Shown piece by piece: positions 23,090-31,453 of a DNA stretch of 47,788 nucleotides (the stretch's first letter is position 1; each line of letters starts with the position of its first letter). Origin of the DNA: a bacterium (GTDB lineage Bacteria; Vulcanimicrobiota; Xenobia; Xenobiales; JADMJV01); contig JADMJV010000142.1 of assembly GCA_018780265.1 (NCBI GenBank), forward strand, positions 1-47,788, given 5' to 3'. The notes below the pieces were generated by a model. It searched no databases, had not been told where the DNA came from, and worked only from the letters and a program-made list of their open reading frames with translations. The position numbers were made by a program, and so were the translations under genes.

Positions 23090-23787
23090 TTGGGCGGAGC
23101 CGGGTAAAAATGCTGAACCCGGGCGGTGCCGTCCTCGGCACCGATCACCAGCGTGTTGGTCAAGCCTAAAAACAGCCCGGTCTCCACCACCCCTGTCAAT
23201 TGAATCAATTGAGCATGCACCTTTTCGGGGTCGGCCATCGGCCCAAAGTTGCAATCGAAGATATAGTTGTTTTGATCGGTCACAAACGGGCGACCCTCGT
23301 GCAAACGCAACTGCACCTTGGCCCCTAATTCCTCGATGCGCTTCTGCAGTCGGGCCCACCCAAAAGGCACGATCTCCACCGGAATCGGCCAGTTCTGGCC
23401 CAGGCATTTCACTCGTTTGCTCTCGTCGATCATAATAACCAGACGAGTGCTGGCCGTGGCCACCAATTTCTCGCGCAGCAAAGCCCCTCCCCCACCCTTG
23501 ATCAGGCGGCCCTCCTCATCCACTTCATCGGCTCCGTCGAGAGTGACGTCGACCCTTTGAAAGTTAGGATAATCGGCCACCAGCACAATGCCCAGACGGC
23601 GCGCTTCGGCCGCAATCGCTTCGGAGGTGGCCACCGCTTCCACTCTCAGCCCCTGAGCCACGCGCTCCGACAACAGACGGACCATATGCAACGAGGTAGA
23701 ACCAGTGCCCAGGCCCACGACCATGTCTGGCTCCACAAATTTGACAGCCGCCTCCGCGGCCGCCTTCTTCGAGGCGTCAAATGCCAT
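23074..23787 (-). CDS. rpiA: Ribose-5-phosphate isomerase A
   Basis: 237 aa from ATG 23787 (GGAGGG upstream). It interconverts ribose 5-phosphate and ribulose 5-phosphate in the pentose phosphate pathway. Family motifs: GLGTGST phosphate loop, TLDGADEVD, KGGGGALLREK with the catalytic acid/base region, and IMIDESKRV. Full length. The start lies inside the end of pcnB (11-base overlap), so the two are co-translated. Confidence 0.96.
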   Translation of the reverse strand: MAFDASKKAAAEAAVKFVEPDMVVGLGTGSTSLHMVRLLSERVAQGLRVEAVATSEAIAAEARRLGIVLVADYPNFQRVDVTLDGADEVDEEGRLIKGGGGALLREKLVATASTRLVIMIDESKRVKCLGQNWPIPVEIVPFGWARLQKRIEELGAKVQLRLHEGRPFVTDQNNYIFDCNFGPMADPEKVHAQLIQLTGVVETGLFLGLTNTLVIGAEDGTARVQHFYPAPPNYVRA

Positions 23788-25195
23788 CGGATCCGCCCTC
23801 CTCGTTGGGCTGGCGCCGGCGCAAGCGTCGCCTACCACGGTCTAACTCCACCGGCTTGCGAATCCCTGGGGCACCCGTCCGAGGCCTGGCCGCAGCCACC
23901 GCAGCGCCGGGTCGACGCTGAGGCTGTCGCTCGTCGTGACGCTGCTTCCAGTAGTCGTACTCGCCCGCGTAGGCGGGAACTTCGGCCGAAAAGAACTCGA
24001 GCAAACGCAGGGCTTCCGGAAAGCCCTCGCGCTCCTCGAGCGGTCGACCCTGGCCTCGCTTGCGTTTGCGGCGCAAGGCCAGGCGCCGAAACAGGCTCAA
24101 AGTCAGGTGCATCATTTCGGCCTCGCGACGAGCGAACCCCAGGCGAGCCACACTGTCAAAGACGACCGTGCTCCACCCTTCCTCGTCGTCCTCGGAGTCG
24201 AGCAACCCCTCCATCAAGGCGATGGGCAAAATCCAGAAACAAAACAGCAGCGGCCGACTCATCTTTCCCATACCACGCTGCAGATCGCACCGCTTGAGCA
24301 AACGATACAGCAACCGGCCGTCGTGATCATATTCCAACTCGCCACGCTCAGCGATGCGCAGGTACGCTTCCAGGTGGAAATCGATGGCCTCGAGCAACCC
24401 GCTCTCATCCATCAACTCCAGCGAGCGAGCGGCCGCGCCCTCGTCTAGCAATCGCGCCAATTCCTCGGACACGCGAGCCGGAGCGCTTCGCTGAATGAGG
24501 GAGGACAGCCTGGTCATGGCACGCCAGGTCGCTGGCTCGATCTCAAAGCCCAACCGGGCCGAGAACTTGACCGCCCTGACCATGCGCACAGGATCTTCCT
24601 GAAAGCGCTGCATCGGTTCGCCGATGGTGCGAATGACCTGACCCCGAATGTCTTCCAGTCCACCCACATAGTCGATCAGGCAAAACCCGGCGATATCGTA
24701 GAAAAGACTGTTGATGGTAAAGTCGCGGCGCTCCGAGTCCTGACGAGGAGTTCCGAAGCGATTGTCACTCACCACCAACAAGTCGCCCTCTTCATCTCCG
24801 TCGCGGGGCTCCAGGTCTGGATTGGCTCGAAAGGTGGACAGTTCAATGATCTTGCCATCAGGGTAGTGGAGATGGGCCAATCGAAAACGTCGGCCGATGA
24901 GCCGACAGTTGCGAAAGAGGCGCTTCACCTGGGCCGGTCGCGCCGAAGTGACAATATCAAAGTCTTTAGGACGCCTGCCCAAGAGCAGATCGCGCACCCC
25001 TCCCCCCACCAGATAGGCGGTATGACCGGCCCGATAGAGACGGTATAGGACCTTGATCGCATCGGCATCGATGTTACGACGAGAAATATTATGATTGGAA
25101 CGAGCGATGCGCTGCCCCCCGCCCGGTACCGGAGTAGAAGGTAGGGGGGCCTCGATGTCGTCGTCCCCAGTAGGTTTGTTACGAGGGCCTGGCAT
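23777..25195 (-). CDS. pcnB: Poly(A) polymerase / tRNA nucleotidyltransferase family
   Basis: 472 aa. The head domain has LVGGGVRDLLLGRRPKDFDI with the metal-binding pair D78 and D80, then RRDFTINSLFYD and EDPVRMVRAVKFSARLGF. The GGGVRD form and PKDFDI favour PcnB-type poly(A) polymerase over a CCA-adding enzyme. The C-terminal 80 residues are strongly Arg-rich (RRLRRRQPNEEG), as in the RNA-binding tail of PcnB. PcnB adds 3' tails that promote mRNA decay. No good Shine-Dalgarno sequence precedes the ATG. It overlaps rpiA. Confidence 0.88.
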   Translation of the reverse strand: MPGPRNKPTGDDDIEAPLPSTPVPGGGQRIARSNHNISRRNIDADAIKVLYRLYRAGHTAYLVGGGVRDLLLGRRPKDFDIVTSARPAQVKRLFRNCRLIGRRFRLAHLHYPDGKIIELSTFRANPDLEPRDGDEEGDLLVVSDNRFGTPRQDSERRDFTINSLFYDIAGFCLIDYVGGLEDIRGQVIRTIGEPMQRFQEDPVRMVRAVKFSARLGFEIEPATWRAMTRLSSLIQRSAPARVSEELARLLDEGAAARSLELMDESGLLEAIDFHLEAYLRIAERGELEYDHDGRLLYRLLKRCDLQRGMGKMSRPLLFCFWILPIALMEGLLDSEDDEEGWSTVVFDSVARLGFARREAEMMHLTLSLFRRLALRRKRKRGQGRPLEEREGFPEALRLLEFFSAEVPAYAGEYDYWKQRHDERQPQRRPGAAVAAARPRTGAPGIRKPVELDRGRRRLRRRQPNEEGGSDGI

Positions 25196-25264
25196 AGGGG
25201 GGATGCTTTTAAGAAAGGCACTTCATCCCCTGCCTGTGGAAAGGACCAGAAGGATGGAGCGTGG

Positions 25265-25549
25265 TCAGGTCTCGTCCGGAACTTCGTCTCCCTTGACAAT
25301 GCGGCTGGCCGGAGAGACCTTGTCCAGGATCTTCTTGAGCCCCTCCGCCGATTGCTGACGGGTTCGACCCGCGATTCGTTTAGCAAAGAACTCTTTGCTC
25401 TGCTTCATTTCGGAGACCTTGCTGGTCACCACGTAAAGCAGAAATTGGTTCATCGATACGCCCTGGTCTTCTGCCAGTTGCTGAATGTCCGCGTGGAGTT
25501 CTCTGGGTAGGCGCAGGGGTAATTGCGCGGGTTTTCGCGTTATTGCCAT
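25265..25549 (-). CDS. Ribbon-helix-helix antitoxin
   Basis: 94 aa. LPLRLPRELHADIQQLAEDQGVSMNQFLLYVVTSKV is the short RHH fold; the segment beyond is a charged toxin-binding tail. GGAG lies 7 bases before the ATG. It starts within the last 10 bases of the PIN toxin gene, so the order is toxin first, antitoxin second, the reverse of VapBC but known for this PIN group. Probably also the operon repressor. Confidence 0.78.
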   Translation of the reverse strand: MAITRKPAQLPLRLPRELHADIQQLAEDQGVSMNQFLLYVVTSKVSEMKQSKEFFAKRIAGRTRQQSAEGLKKILDKVSPASRIVKGDEVPDET

Positions 25550-25986
25550 GATGTGCTCCTTTGCAAAAGATTGAGGAAGTCGCCCGGTGTAACCAACTGA
25601 AAGCCAAAGAGAGGGGCCGCTTCGCGGAAGTGCTTATGATTCATGGTGACGAGGCACTGGCTTTGACTGCGGACAACGCATTCAAGGACTTTTTCATCGC
25701 CCGGATCGGGTAGAGCCGGCTTGGGTTGGTAGTAGATCGGCTGGGCCAGGTAAAATAAGCCCGCCAGGTAGTCTAGAGCATCCAAAACATCGTCCGCCGT
25801 GAGATCGGGAATCCGCTCCTTGAGAATGGCAGGACGGGTCAGCACGTCTTCATACTCAAGGAAGAGAGCCACCGATACCGCCGCCTCGAAGCGGCCTGCA
25901 ATGAGAGCCTGGAGAATTCTATAACTGGCACCGCGGGAACCAAGGCCGGCAACCAAAACTGGCGTATCAAGAGTCGCTCGAATCAT
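25540..25986 (-). CDS. PIN-family toxin (COG1569-like)
   Basis: 148 aa. MIRATLDTPVLVAGL is the first PIN strand with D7; LFLEYEDVLTRP carries the second acid, and DPGDEKVLECVV the third, followed by VTMNHKHF. The family normally reads LDTNVLV; here Asn at position 9 is Pro. The Asp stays, so activity is possible but the loop is altered. Coupled to the downstream RHH gene. Confidence 0.82.
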   Translation of the reverse strand: MIRATLDTPVLVAGLGSRGASYRILQALIAGRFEAAVSVALFLEYEDVLTRPAILKERIPDLTADDVLDALDYLAGLFYLAQPIYYQPKPALPDPGDEKVLECVVRSQSQCLVTMNHKHFREAAPLFGFQLVTPGDFLNLLQRSTSWQ

Positions 25987-26090
25987 TCTTCAATAACGAT
26001 ATCATATGTGGTATCGCCTGAACAGTGGTGACCTTTTGCCTGAAGACCCGCGAACGAATCGTTCGACCCCTCAGCCAGAAACGACCCGGT

Positions 26091-26447
26091 TCAACCGGCG
26101 ATGGACCCTCGCCCTCTGGAGGCAGGCTTCCTGTGCAATGCCTTCAAAAAAGGTCCAGGCTCCTCAAGCATCTGGAGAAGCCTGGAAGCGACTCCTGAAG
26201 GGGCTCGCAGCCCCTGTTCCCAGCTCTGAACGGTCTTGATAGATACGTGCATCAAGGCAGCCAGGCCGGATTGACTCAACCCCAGCTTGACTCGCACGGC
26301 AACGACGTCAGCCGCTGAATAGGCTCGAGGAGGATCCGGAATACTCCGGCGTGTCTCGACCAGTTGCTTCTCGTCTTTCGCGTAGAGGAGCAAGTCGTCC
26401 ATTCCACTCTTTAGTCTCTCGAAGAGAGAGGGGCGATTCCGCTTCAT
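26091..26447 (-). CDS. HTH antitoxin-like regulator without adjacent toxin
   Basis: 118 aa from ATG 26447 with GGAGG upstream. The N-terminus FERLKSGMDDLLLYAKDEK is followed by the XRE HTH VRVKLGLSQSGLAALMHVSIKTVQSWEQGLRAPSG and a Pro-rich tail, the layout of the HigA2-like antitoxins partnered with RelE-type toxins. The toxin usually lies just upstream, but there only 60 bp separate the start from a perfect palindrome at 26507-26537. It looks like an orphan antitoxin that kept its operator. Confidence 0.72.
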   Translation of the reverse strand: MKRNRPSLFERLKSGMDDLLLYAKDEKQLVETRRSIPDPPRAYSAADVVAVRVKLGLSQSGLAALMHVSIKTVQSWEQGLRAPSGVASRLLQMLEEPGPFLKALHRKPASRGRGSIAG

Positions 26448-26506
26448 CTTACATCCTCCGTCTTTGAAACTCTTTACGGACACCGTCTGCTGCTTGGGAT
26501 CCTCAA

Positions 26507-26537
26507 GCATTATGTCCTACCAGGTAGGACATAATGC
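26507..26537. promoter_or_regulatory. Perfect 15-1-15 inverted repeat, probable operator
   Basis: Arms GCATTATGTCCTACC and its exact reverse complement around a single A. Position and symmetry fit an operator bound by the XRE-type protein encoded 60 bp downstream on the minus strand. Confidence 0.75.
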
Positions 26538-26860
26538 AACCCTTTTCAGAATTTAGCAAGCAAGGCAACCCTTAGCCTGCATCACAGACGGGTTCTAAGG
26601 GGAGTCCGCTCCTGAGTTTGGCGGGACCACACAAGAGCCTGTCGATTAACGATGAACCTTTGATGCAGCCTGGGGCGCGCGCCCTCAAACAAGACGCGTG
26701 AGGATCATTCCACGTCCAAGAAAGGACTCGGAGGAGACCTACCGAAGCGCAGCCCGAACAAGTGCACCCCGACCCGCAGGGGGCTCTATACAGGGGTCAA
26801 TTTCATTGCAGTCGCGCGGGAAAAGGCGACGGCAAGCATAGTTATCTTGGGAGGAATTTC
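26538..26860. other. 323-bp region without supported gene
   Basis: Between the operator and the secreted-protein gene. No ORF with coding character, no strong stem-loop. It should hold the promoter of the secreted-protein gene. Confidence 0.5.
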
Positions 26861-27472
26861 ATGTTGCGTATACGAGGACTGCTGATGGCCGGTATTGGGC
26901 TGTCAATCAGCCTGGCCGCCTGGTCGGCCCCGAACTGGAAAACTTTAACCGACGCTCCCCGCAACATCGACGGCCAGGGCTTCCGCCATGACAGGCCTGT
27001 CGACATGCCGCACTCCGGTGGCGATGTGATCATCGCTATGCCGAACGACACGTGGGTGCTAAACAGCGAAGGCGGCATGGGTGCCGACAAAGAGTTTTAC
27101 CAAGAAGTCATTGGCGCTCGCCTGGGCATCTGGGCAGGCTCAAGCCTGGAAGGCAAGCAACCGCGCGCCGTTGTCAGCGAATGGGTGGGAAATATCAAGC
27201 AAATCACGGGGGGCGACTGGTCTGCCCCTAAATCTGTCAACATCGCTGGCCAACCGGTGGTGCAGTCGTGGGGCGTAGATGCCTTTGGCAACTACGCCTA
27301 CCGGGTGCTGGCCTTCACCAAATTTGGCGTCAACTATGCTCTGGTCAGCCGTATTCCCTACGAATATCGCTGGAACCGCACTCTCGACGAGGACACCACC
27401 TCGCTGATCACGGATTGCCACTTAAGCACGGCCGCCGTAGCCCGAATGATGAAGAAAAAGCAGCGCCGCTAG
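26861..27472 (+). CDS. Secreted protein of unknown function
   Basis: 203 aa from ATG 26861, preceded by GGGAGGA. Signal peptide MLRIRGLLMAGIGLSISLAAWSA, cleavage likely after WSA. The mature part has no recognised domain: mixed alpha/beta with Trp and Gly (SGGDVIIAMPNDTWVLN, YRWNRTLDEDTTSL) and a basic end. Periplasmic or outer-surface. The downstream propeller gene begins immediately after its stop, so they are co-transcribed. Confidence 0.72.
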   Translation: MLRIRGLLMAGIGLSISLAAWSAPNWKTLTDAPRNIDGQGFRHDRPVDMPHSGGDVIIAMPNDTWVLNSEGGMGADKEFYQEVIGARLGIWAGSSLEGKQPRAVVSEWVGNIKQITGGDWSAPKSVNIAGQPVVQSWGVDAFGNYAYRVLAFTKFGVNYALVSRIPYEYRWNRTLDEDTTSLITDCHLSTAAVARMMKKKQRR

Positions 27473-28411
27473 TTGAAGTCGGCAAACTGCTCGATCTTAC
27501 TGGCACTGGGGCTGGTGGTCCAAGGGACCGCCGGCCCTTTGTCTGAGCGCTTCTTTGTGGTAGCCCAAAGCGGTCCGCTCAGCAAGATTTTCGTGGTCCG
27601 TCGGGATGGCCGCGACTGGCGGCGCCTTACCAACCTGACCGGCAGCGAAGCGGACGCCGCGTACTGCGCTAGCCGTCACGAAGTGTACTATCGCAAGCTT
27701 GTCGACAGCGACTGGGAACTGGCCGCCTGGGATCTGGACCACCAAGAGAATCGAATCATTCACCGCTGCAAGGGGCTGGACCGCCAACCAACACCCTCCC
27801 CAGACGGAAGCCAGCTCGCCTTTACCAGCGACCGCTTTGGCAACGACGAACTCATGCTGCTTGCCCTGGACACTCCCGAGGCCGAGGCCGTCCGCCTCAC
27901 CTGGGACCAGGGCGAGGACTGCTCGCCGAGCTGGTCCCCCGACGGACGTCGGCTCACTTTCGCCAGCCGTCGCAACGGCCAGTCCGATATCTACTGCATC
28001 GACGTGACCAGCGGTCAACAACAGCGAATAACCCGAACCGACGACGAGGACGAAGTCGACCCCCGCTGGTCACCCGACGGAGTGCGCATTCTCTTTCAAA
28101 CCGTGGAAGGTCGCTACCGCCGAGGCGAATTGGGCTTGATTGACGTGGCCAGCCAGACCGTCACCCGCATACCCGAGATCGGTGGGTCCGCCCACCAGGC
28201 CAGTTGGTCCCCCGACGGGTCCAGCCTTATTTACCTGGACTATCGCTCGGCCCGCCAACCCTCCAGCCCGGCCTTGACCACCTATTCACTGGCCGACCGG
28301 GCTACCCAGCCGGTCACTCTTTATCGCCGCGAACTGGAACTCACCCACTGGAGCTTTCGCCAGGCATCCTGGACCACCACCAGCCTTCGCGTCCGCGAAA
28401 AGCACGAGTGA
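27473..28411 (+). CDS. TolB-like WD40/PD40 beta-propeller, exported
   Basis: 312 aa from a TTG directly after the previous stop. Hydrophobic N-terminus SILLALGLVVQGTAG suggests export. PD40 blades are clear: PTPSPDGSQLAFTSDR, CSPSWSPDGRRLTFASRR, VDPRWSPDGVRILFQT and QASWSPDGSSLIYLD. The PD40 (TolB-type) repeats bind proteins in the periplasm. The lack of a TolB N-terminal domain means this is not TolB itself. A degraded copy of part of this gene appears at 29610-29690. Confidence 0.82.
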   Translation: MKSANCSILLALGLVVQGTAGPLSERFFVVAQSGPLSKIFVVRRDGRDWRRLTNLTGSEADAAYCASRHEVYYRKLVDSDWELAAWDLDHQENRIIHRCKGLDRQPTPSPDGSQLAFTSDRFGNDELMLLALDTPEAEAVRLTWDQGEDCSPSWSPDGRRLTFASRRNGQSDIYCIDVTSGQQQRITRTDDEDEVDPRWSPDGVRILFQTVEGRYRRGELGLIDVASQTVTRIPEIGGSAHQASWSPDGSSLIYLDYRSARQPSSPALTTYSLADRATQPVTLYRRELELTHWSFRQASWTTTSLRVREKHE

Positions 28412-28781
28412 AGTTTCCTTCCACCGGGCTGGCCATTTTTGCGACCGTCGCCCGATCACGCAAGATCAAGGCTCCACGCTTCTCGAAAATAGTTCTTGAA
28501 ATACACTCTTAAACGCCCCGGCCGGCACGAGTTTTGAAAAAGAGGCTGTTCGCGAACCAGTCCAATCTGACATCTGGTATTGCAGCTGGCCTGCGGGGGG
28601 TTCCAGAACCCTCCCATCGAGCATATCAGCTTCGCATGGCCCTTCCAAACAGGCTTGCCGAAAGGTCACAACCTTTTCTCCTTTTGGGCGCTTTGGAGAA
28701 AAATATGGCCACCACGCCGGAAATAGTTTCCAGCCCGGTGGAAACTTTTCCAGAGGGCCTGGCGACCACGCGCATAGCCCG
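28412..28781. other. 370-bp region with long-spaced inverted repeat
   Basis: No convincing gene; a GTG overlapping the propeller stop opens only 34 codons. TTCCACCGGGCTGG at 28419-28432 and its reverse complement at 28730-28743 bracket the region, with imperfect extension (AAGTTTCC on both). Confidence 0.5.
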
Positions 28782-29549
28782 TTAATCCGTCGGGCGGTTT
28801 CTCAGCCGATCCAGTTCGTCGAACAATCGACGATTTTCGGCTTCCAATTGATCGGCGCGCTGCCGCTCTTGCTCAGCGCGCTGCCGCTCATGGGCCGCCG
28901 TCTCACTGGCCGTCGGCAGCAATTCACCGTGAGTTGTGCGCAGGCGCAACCTGTCTCCTTCTACTCCAAGCTGAAGACCCAAAGAAGGTAGCTCATACCA
29001 GCCGTCTTGAGCGGGTTCCTGGGAGACGTATCGTTCCGATTGCAGATGATACACCTCAATTCGCAAGCTCTCCTGGTCGACCAAGACATAGTCTTTCACT
29101 CGCAGCGCGTCACGGTAGATGCAGAATTTCTCCCCTCGATCACGGACCTCGGTGGAGGGCGATAAAAACTCAAATACCGTGGCGGGCATCAGCCAACCGG
29201 CTTCCCAAGCGACCCACTTGGGTTGCCCTTCCTGGCGGCCCCCGAGAACCACGTAGAAGTCAGGCCCCACTGGTTCCCGGTCTGGGTCATAATAGACAAA
29301 GCTGCCTCCCGAGACATAAGCCGCCTGACCCGTCCTGGAAAAGTGCTCTCGAAGCGGATGAATCAAGTAAACACGGGTTTGGTCAACAACCCAGTCAGAG
29401 TCCATCGGAATTCCGTCTCCATCAGGCAGGTCTTTGCCCCGGGGAAGTTCCCGGGGAGAGGTATCTGGATGGCGATAGGGACGTGGCTCTCGCACTTTGC
29501 CAGTGGGAAAGCGACAGTCACTCCGCTGCTTGGTTTTTTCTAACGCCAC
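28782..29549 (-). CDS. Uma2-family endonuclease-like protein, copy 1
   Basis: About 255 aa from the GTG at 29549; the frame stays open to a TTG at 29618, and the true start is uncertain. Uma2 (PD-(D/E)XK-type fold) motifs: PVGPDFYVVLGG, ATVFEFLSPSTEVRDRG, EKFCIYRDALRVKDYVLVDQ. Candidate active-site residues are the D of GPDF, the E of FEFLSP and the K of EKF. The C-terminus is a coiled coil ending AENRRLFDELDRL. Uma2 genes are abundant and multicopy in some phyla, biological role unproven. Closely related to the copy at 29715. Confidence 0.8.
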   Translation of the reverse strand: MALEKTKQRSDCRFPTGKVREPRPYRHPDTSPRELPRGKDLPDGDGIPMDSDWVVDQTRVYLIHPLREHFSRTGQAAYVSGGSFVYYDPDREPVGPDFYVVLGGRQEGQPKWVAWEAGWLMPATVFEFLSPSTEVRDRGEKFCIYRDALRVKDYVLVDQESLRIEVYHLQSERYVSQEPAQDGWYELPSLGLQLGVEGDRLRLRTTHGELLPTASETAAHERQRAEQERQRADQLEAENRRLFDELDRLRNRPTD

Positions 29550-29609
29550 CAATTTGTCTTCGGGGCAGTAGCGAGTTTCCCTATTCTGCGCCCCTGCTGA
29601 AGGACGGGC

Positions 29610-29690
29610 GATACACAAGCGGCTTCATTCACCACTGCAAGAGACTTGAGCGCCAACCGACATACTCCCCTCAAGCCCTGGGCTCAAGCA
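29610..29690 (+). pseudogene. Remnant of a TolB-like propeller gene
   Basis: In plus frame this reads FIHHCKRLERQPTYSPQ, a clear relative of IIHRCKGLDRQPTPSPD in the propeller gene at 27473 (bases about 27756-27800). It lies in the gap between the two Uma2 copies and has no start, no stop and no further blades. Confidence 0.5.
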
Positions 29691-29714
29691 GCCGAAAGCA
29701 GCACCCAGAACCAG

Positions 29715-30524
29715 TTATTCTGCCCGCCGGCTTCTCAGTCGATCCAGTTCGTCAAGTAATCGACGATTTTCCGCTTCCAGCTGGTCGGCCCGCTGTCGCT
29801 CTTGCTCGGCCCGCTGTCGCTCTTGCTCGGCCCGCTGCTGCTCTTGCTCGGCCCGCTGCCGCTCACGGACCGCCGTCTCACTGGCCGTGGGCAGCAATTC
29901 ACCGTGAGCTGTACGCAGCCGCAGCCAGTCTCCCTCTACTCCAACTTGAAGACTCAAAGAGGGTAGCTCATACCAGCCGTCTTGATCGGGGTTCTGGGAG
30001 ACGTATTGCTCCGATTGCAGATGATACACCTCAATTTGCAAGCTCTCCTGGTCGATCAAGACGTAATCTTCCACCCGGAGCGCATCACGGTAGATGCAGA
30101 ATTTATCCCCTCGATCACGCACTTCCGTCGAGGGTGACAAAAACTCAAATACCGTGGTGGGCATCAGCCAACCCGCTTCCCAAGCCACCCACTTGGGTTG
30201 CCCTTCCTGGCGGCCCCCGCGAACCACGTAGAAGTCAGGCCCCACTGGCTCCCGGTCAGGATCATAATAGACAAAGCTGTCTCCCGAGACATAAGCCGCC
30301 TGACCCGTCCTGGAAAAGTGCTCTCGAAGCGGATGAATCAAGTAAACGCGGGTTTGGTCAACAACCCGGTCAGAGTCCATCGGAATTCCGTCTCCATCAG
30401 GCAGGTCTTTGCCCCGAGGAAGTTCTCGAGGAGCGGTATCTGGAGGGTGATAGGGACGTGGCTCTCGCACTTTGCCGATGGGAAAGCGACAGTCACTCCG
30501 CTGTTTGGGTTTTTCTAACGCCAC
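29715..30524 (-). CDS. Uma2-family endonuclease-like protein, copy 2
   Basis: About 269 aa from the GTG at 30524, homologous to the start proposed for copy 1. The open frame continues to 30959, but that extension is Arg/Pro/Ser-rich, unrelated to copy 1 and probably non-coding. Same motifs: GPDFYVVRGG, TTVFEFLSPSTEVRDRGDKF, EDYVLIDQ. The C-terminal coiled coil is longer by two heptads because of a 21-bp tandem repeat at 29785-29868. High identity with copy 1 over nearly the whole length indicates a tandem duplication. Confidence 0.8.
   Translation of the reverse strand: MALEKPKQRSDCRFPIGKVREPRPYHPPDTAPRELPRGKDLPDGDGIPMDSDRVVDQTRVYLIHPLREHFSRTGQAAYVSGDSFVYYDPDREPVGPDFYVVRGGRQEGQPKWVAWEAGWLMPTTVFEFLSPSTEVRDRGDKFCIYRDALRVEDYVLIDQESLQIEVYHLQSEQYVSQNPDQDGWYELPSLSLQVGVEGDWLRLRTAHGELLPTASETAVRERQRAEQEQQRAEQERQRAEQERQRADQLEAENRRLLDELDRLRSRRAE
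29785..29868. repeat. Four 21-bp tandem units coding for heptads
   Basis: Unit TCGGCCCGCTGTCGCTCTTG plus one base, four consecutive units, encoding E(R/Q)QRAEQ repeats in Uma2 copy 2. Copy 1 has fewer units. Confidence 0.8.
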
Positions 30525-30808
30525 CAACTGGTCTTCGGGGTAGTAGCGAGTTTCCCTATTCTGCTGCCCCTCACTCCCTGAACGGCCCCTGCTGAGGGAC
30601 GGATTGAATGGGTGTCGCGGCAGATCCGGCGAGCGCTGCCCTCGAAGCTGTAAGTGGTTACTATTGCAAACTGCGCAATCCAGGTGGATAGGGCGGGGGG
30701 TACATGTATCCCCGATTGGCCGGCCATGGCCGGGGGTTTGGTGTGTCGGCCATGCGATTAGACTGGGCTCGCCGACCAAGTGTCCACCAGACTGCCTCCA
30801 GGGCACCC
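30525..30808. other. 284-bp gap with perfect 14-base palindrome
   Basis: No supported gene. CCGGCCATGGCCGG at 30720-30733 is a perfect palindrome, next to an imperfect one around GGTACATGTATCC. No T-tract follows, so not an intrinsic terminator. Confidence 0.4.
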
Positions 30809-31453
30809 TCAGTCCCTGAGGCCGCGAAACCCTCGCAACCAGGCATCTTGTAGTCGCTGAAGGCAGGACTGGACCTGCACCTTCACAGGACCTTCGCGCG
30901 CAGGTGCGGCTACTGGCGGCAAAAAGGCTACCGTTAGCGGACTCCAGCGCGGCCACCAACTCCCCAGTGGCAACAACTGCCGGCTACCCCGGATCACCAC
31001 CGGAATCACTGGAGCCCCGCTGCGCAGAGACAGCATGGCCACGCCAGGCAACCAGGGGCCGGGCAAACCGTCGGGGCGGCACCGGCCCTCGGGAAACACC
31101 ATAAGCGTCGCTCCGTCCGCTAGCAGACGGCGAGCCTTGGACACAGCCTCCGCGTCGGCCACACCCTGCTTGACAGGAAAGGCACCCATACCATAGAGGT
31201 ACGGCCCCAGGCCCGGAATTTTAAAAAGATACTCGGCCGCCATCGACCGCAGGGGATTGGGACTGGCAGCACACATGATCCATGGGTCGAGCAAACTCAC
31301 ATGATTGGGCGCCAGAATCACCGGGCCCCGACAAGGCAGATACTCCAATCCCGTCACGGTCAGGCCGCCGCGGACGGCAAAGAGCGCCCGCCACCCCCAG
31401 CGGCAGGTGACGTAAAAGACCCACTGAGCCCAGGGCAGCGTGGAAGGACTCAC
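30809..31453 (-). CDS. plsC: 1-acyl-sn-glycerol-3-phosphate acyltransferase
   Basis: 214 aa from the GTG at 31453, which overlaps the upstream stop as GTGA; the frame stays open far upstream but that part lies antisense-like under the 194-aa gene. HX4D motif is NHVSLLDPW, the glycerol-phosphate motif is FPEGRCRPDG, and VIPVVIRGS is the third conserved block. It acylates lysophosphatidate in phospholipid synthesis at the inner membrane. A hydrophobic N-terminal segment anchors it. Confidence 0.9.
   Translation of the reverse strand: MSPSTLPWAQWVFYVTCRWGWRALFAVRGGLTVTGLEYLPCRGPVILAPNHVSLLDPWIMCAASPNPLRSMAAEYLFKIPGLGPYLYGMGAFPVKQGVADAEAVSKARRLLADGATLMVFPEGRCRPDGLPGPWLPGVAMLSLRSGAPVIPVVIRGSRQLLPLGSWWPRWSPLTVAFLPPVAAPAREGPVKVQVQSCLQRLQDAWLRGFRGLRD

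Noticed and set aside
25196..26860. Third repeat-bounded TA island
   Set aside because: I looked for a direct repeat at both ends of the PIN/RHH/HTH block and found none.
27473..28411. Genuine TolB of the Tol-Pal system
   Set aside because: Only PD40 blades; no TolB N-terminal domain and no tol-pal genes nearby.
28934..30595. 553-codon plus-strand open frame across both Uma2 genes
   Set aside because: It is the antisense of the Uma2 pair. Its internal repetition only mirrors their duplication, and it runs through the remnant gap.
30720..30733. CCGGCCATGGCCGG as terminator
   Set aside because: No T-tract on either side; GC-rich palindromes of this length are expected by chance here.
30525..30959. 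5' extension of Uma2 copy 2
   Set aside because: Not shared with copy 1, Arg/Ser/Pro-rich, crosses a palindrome-containing gap and overlaps plsC.
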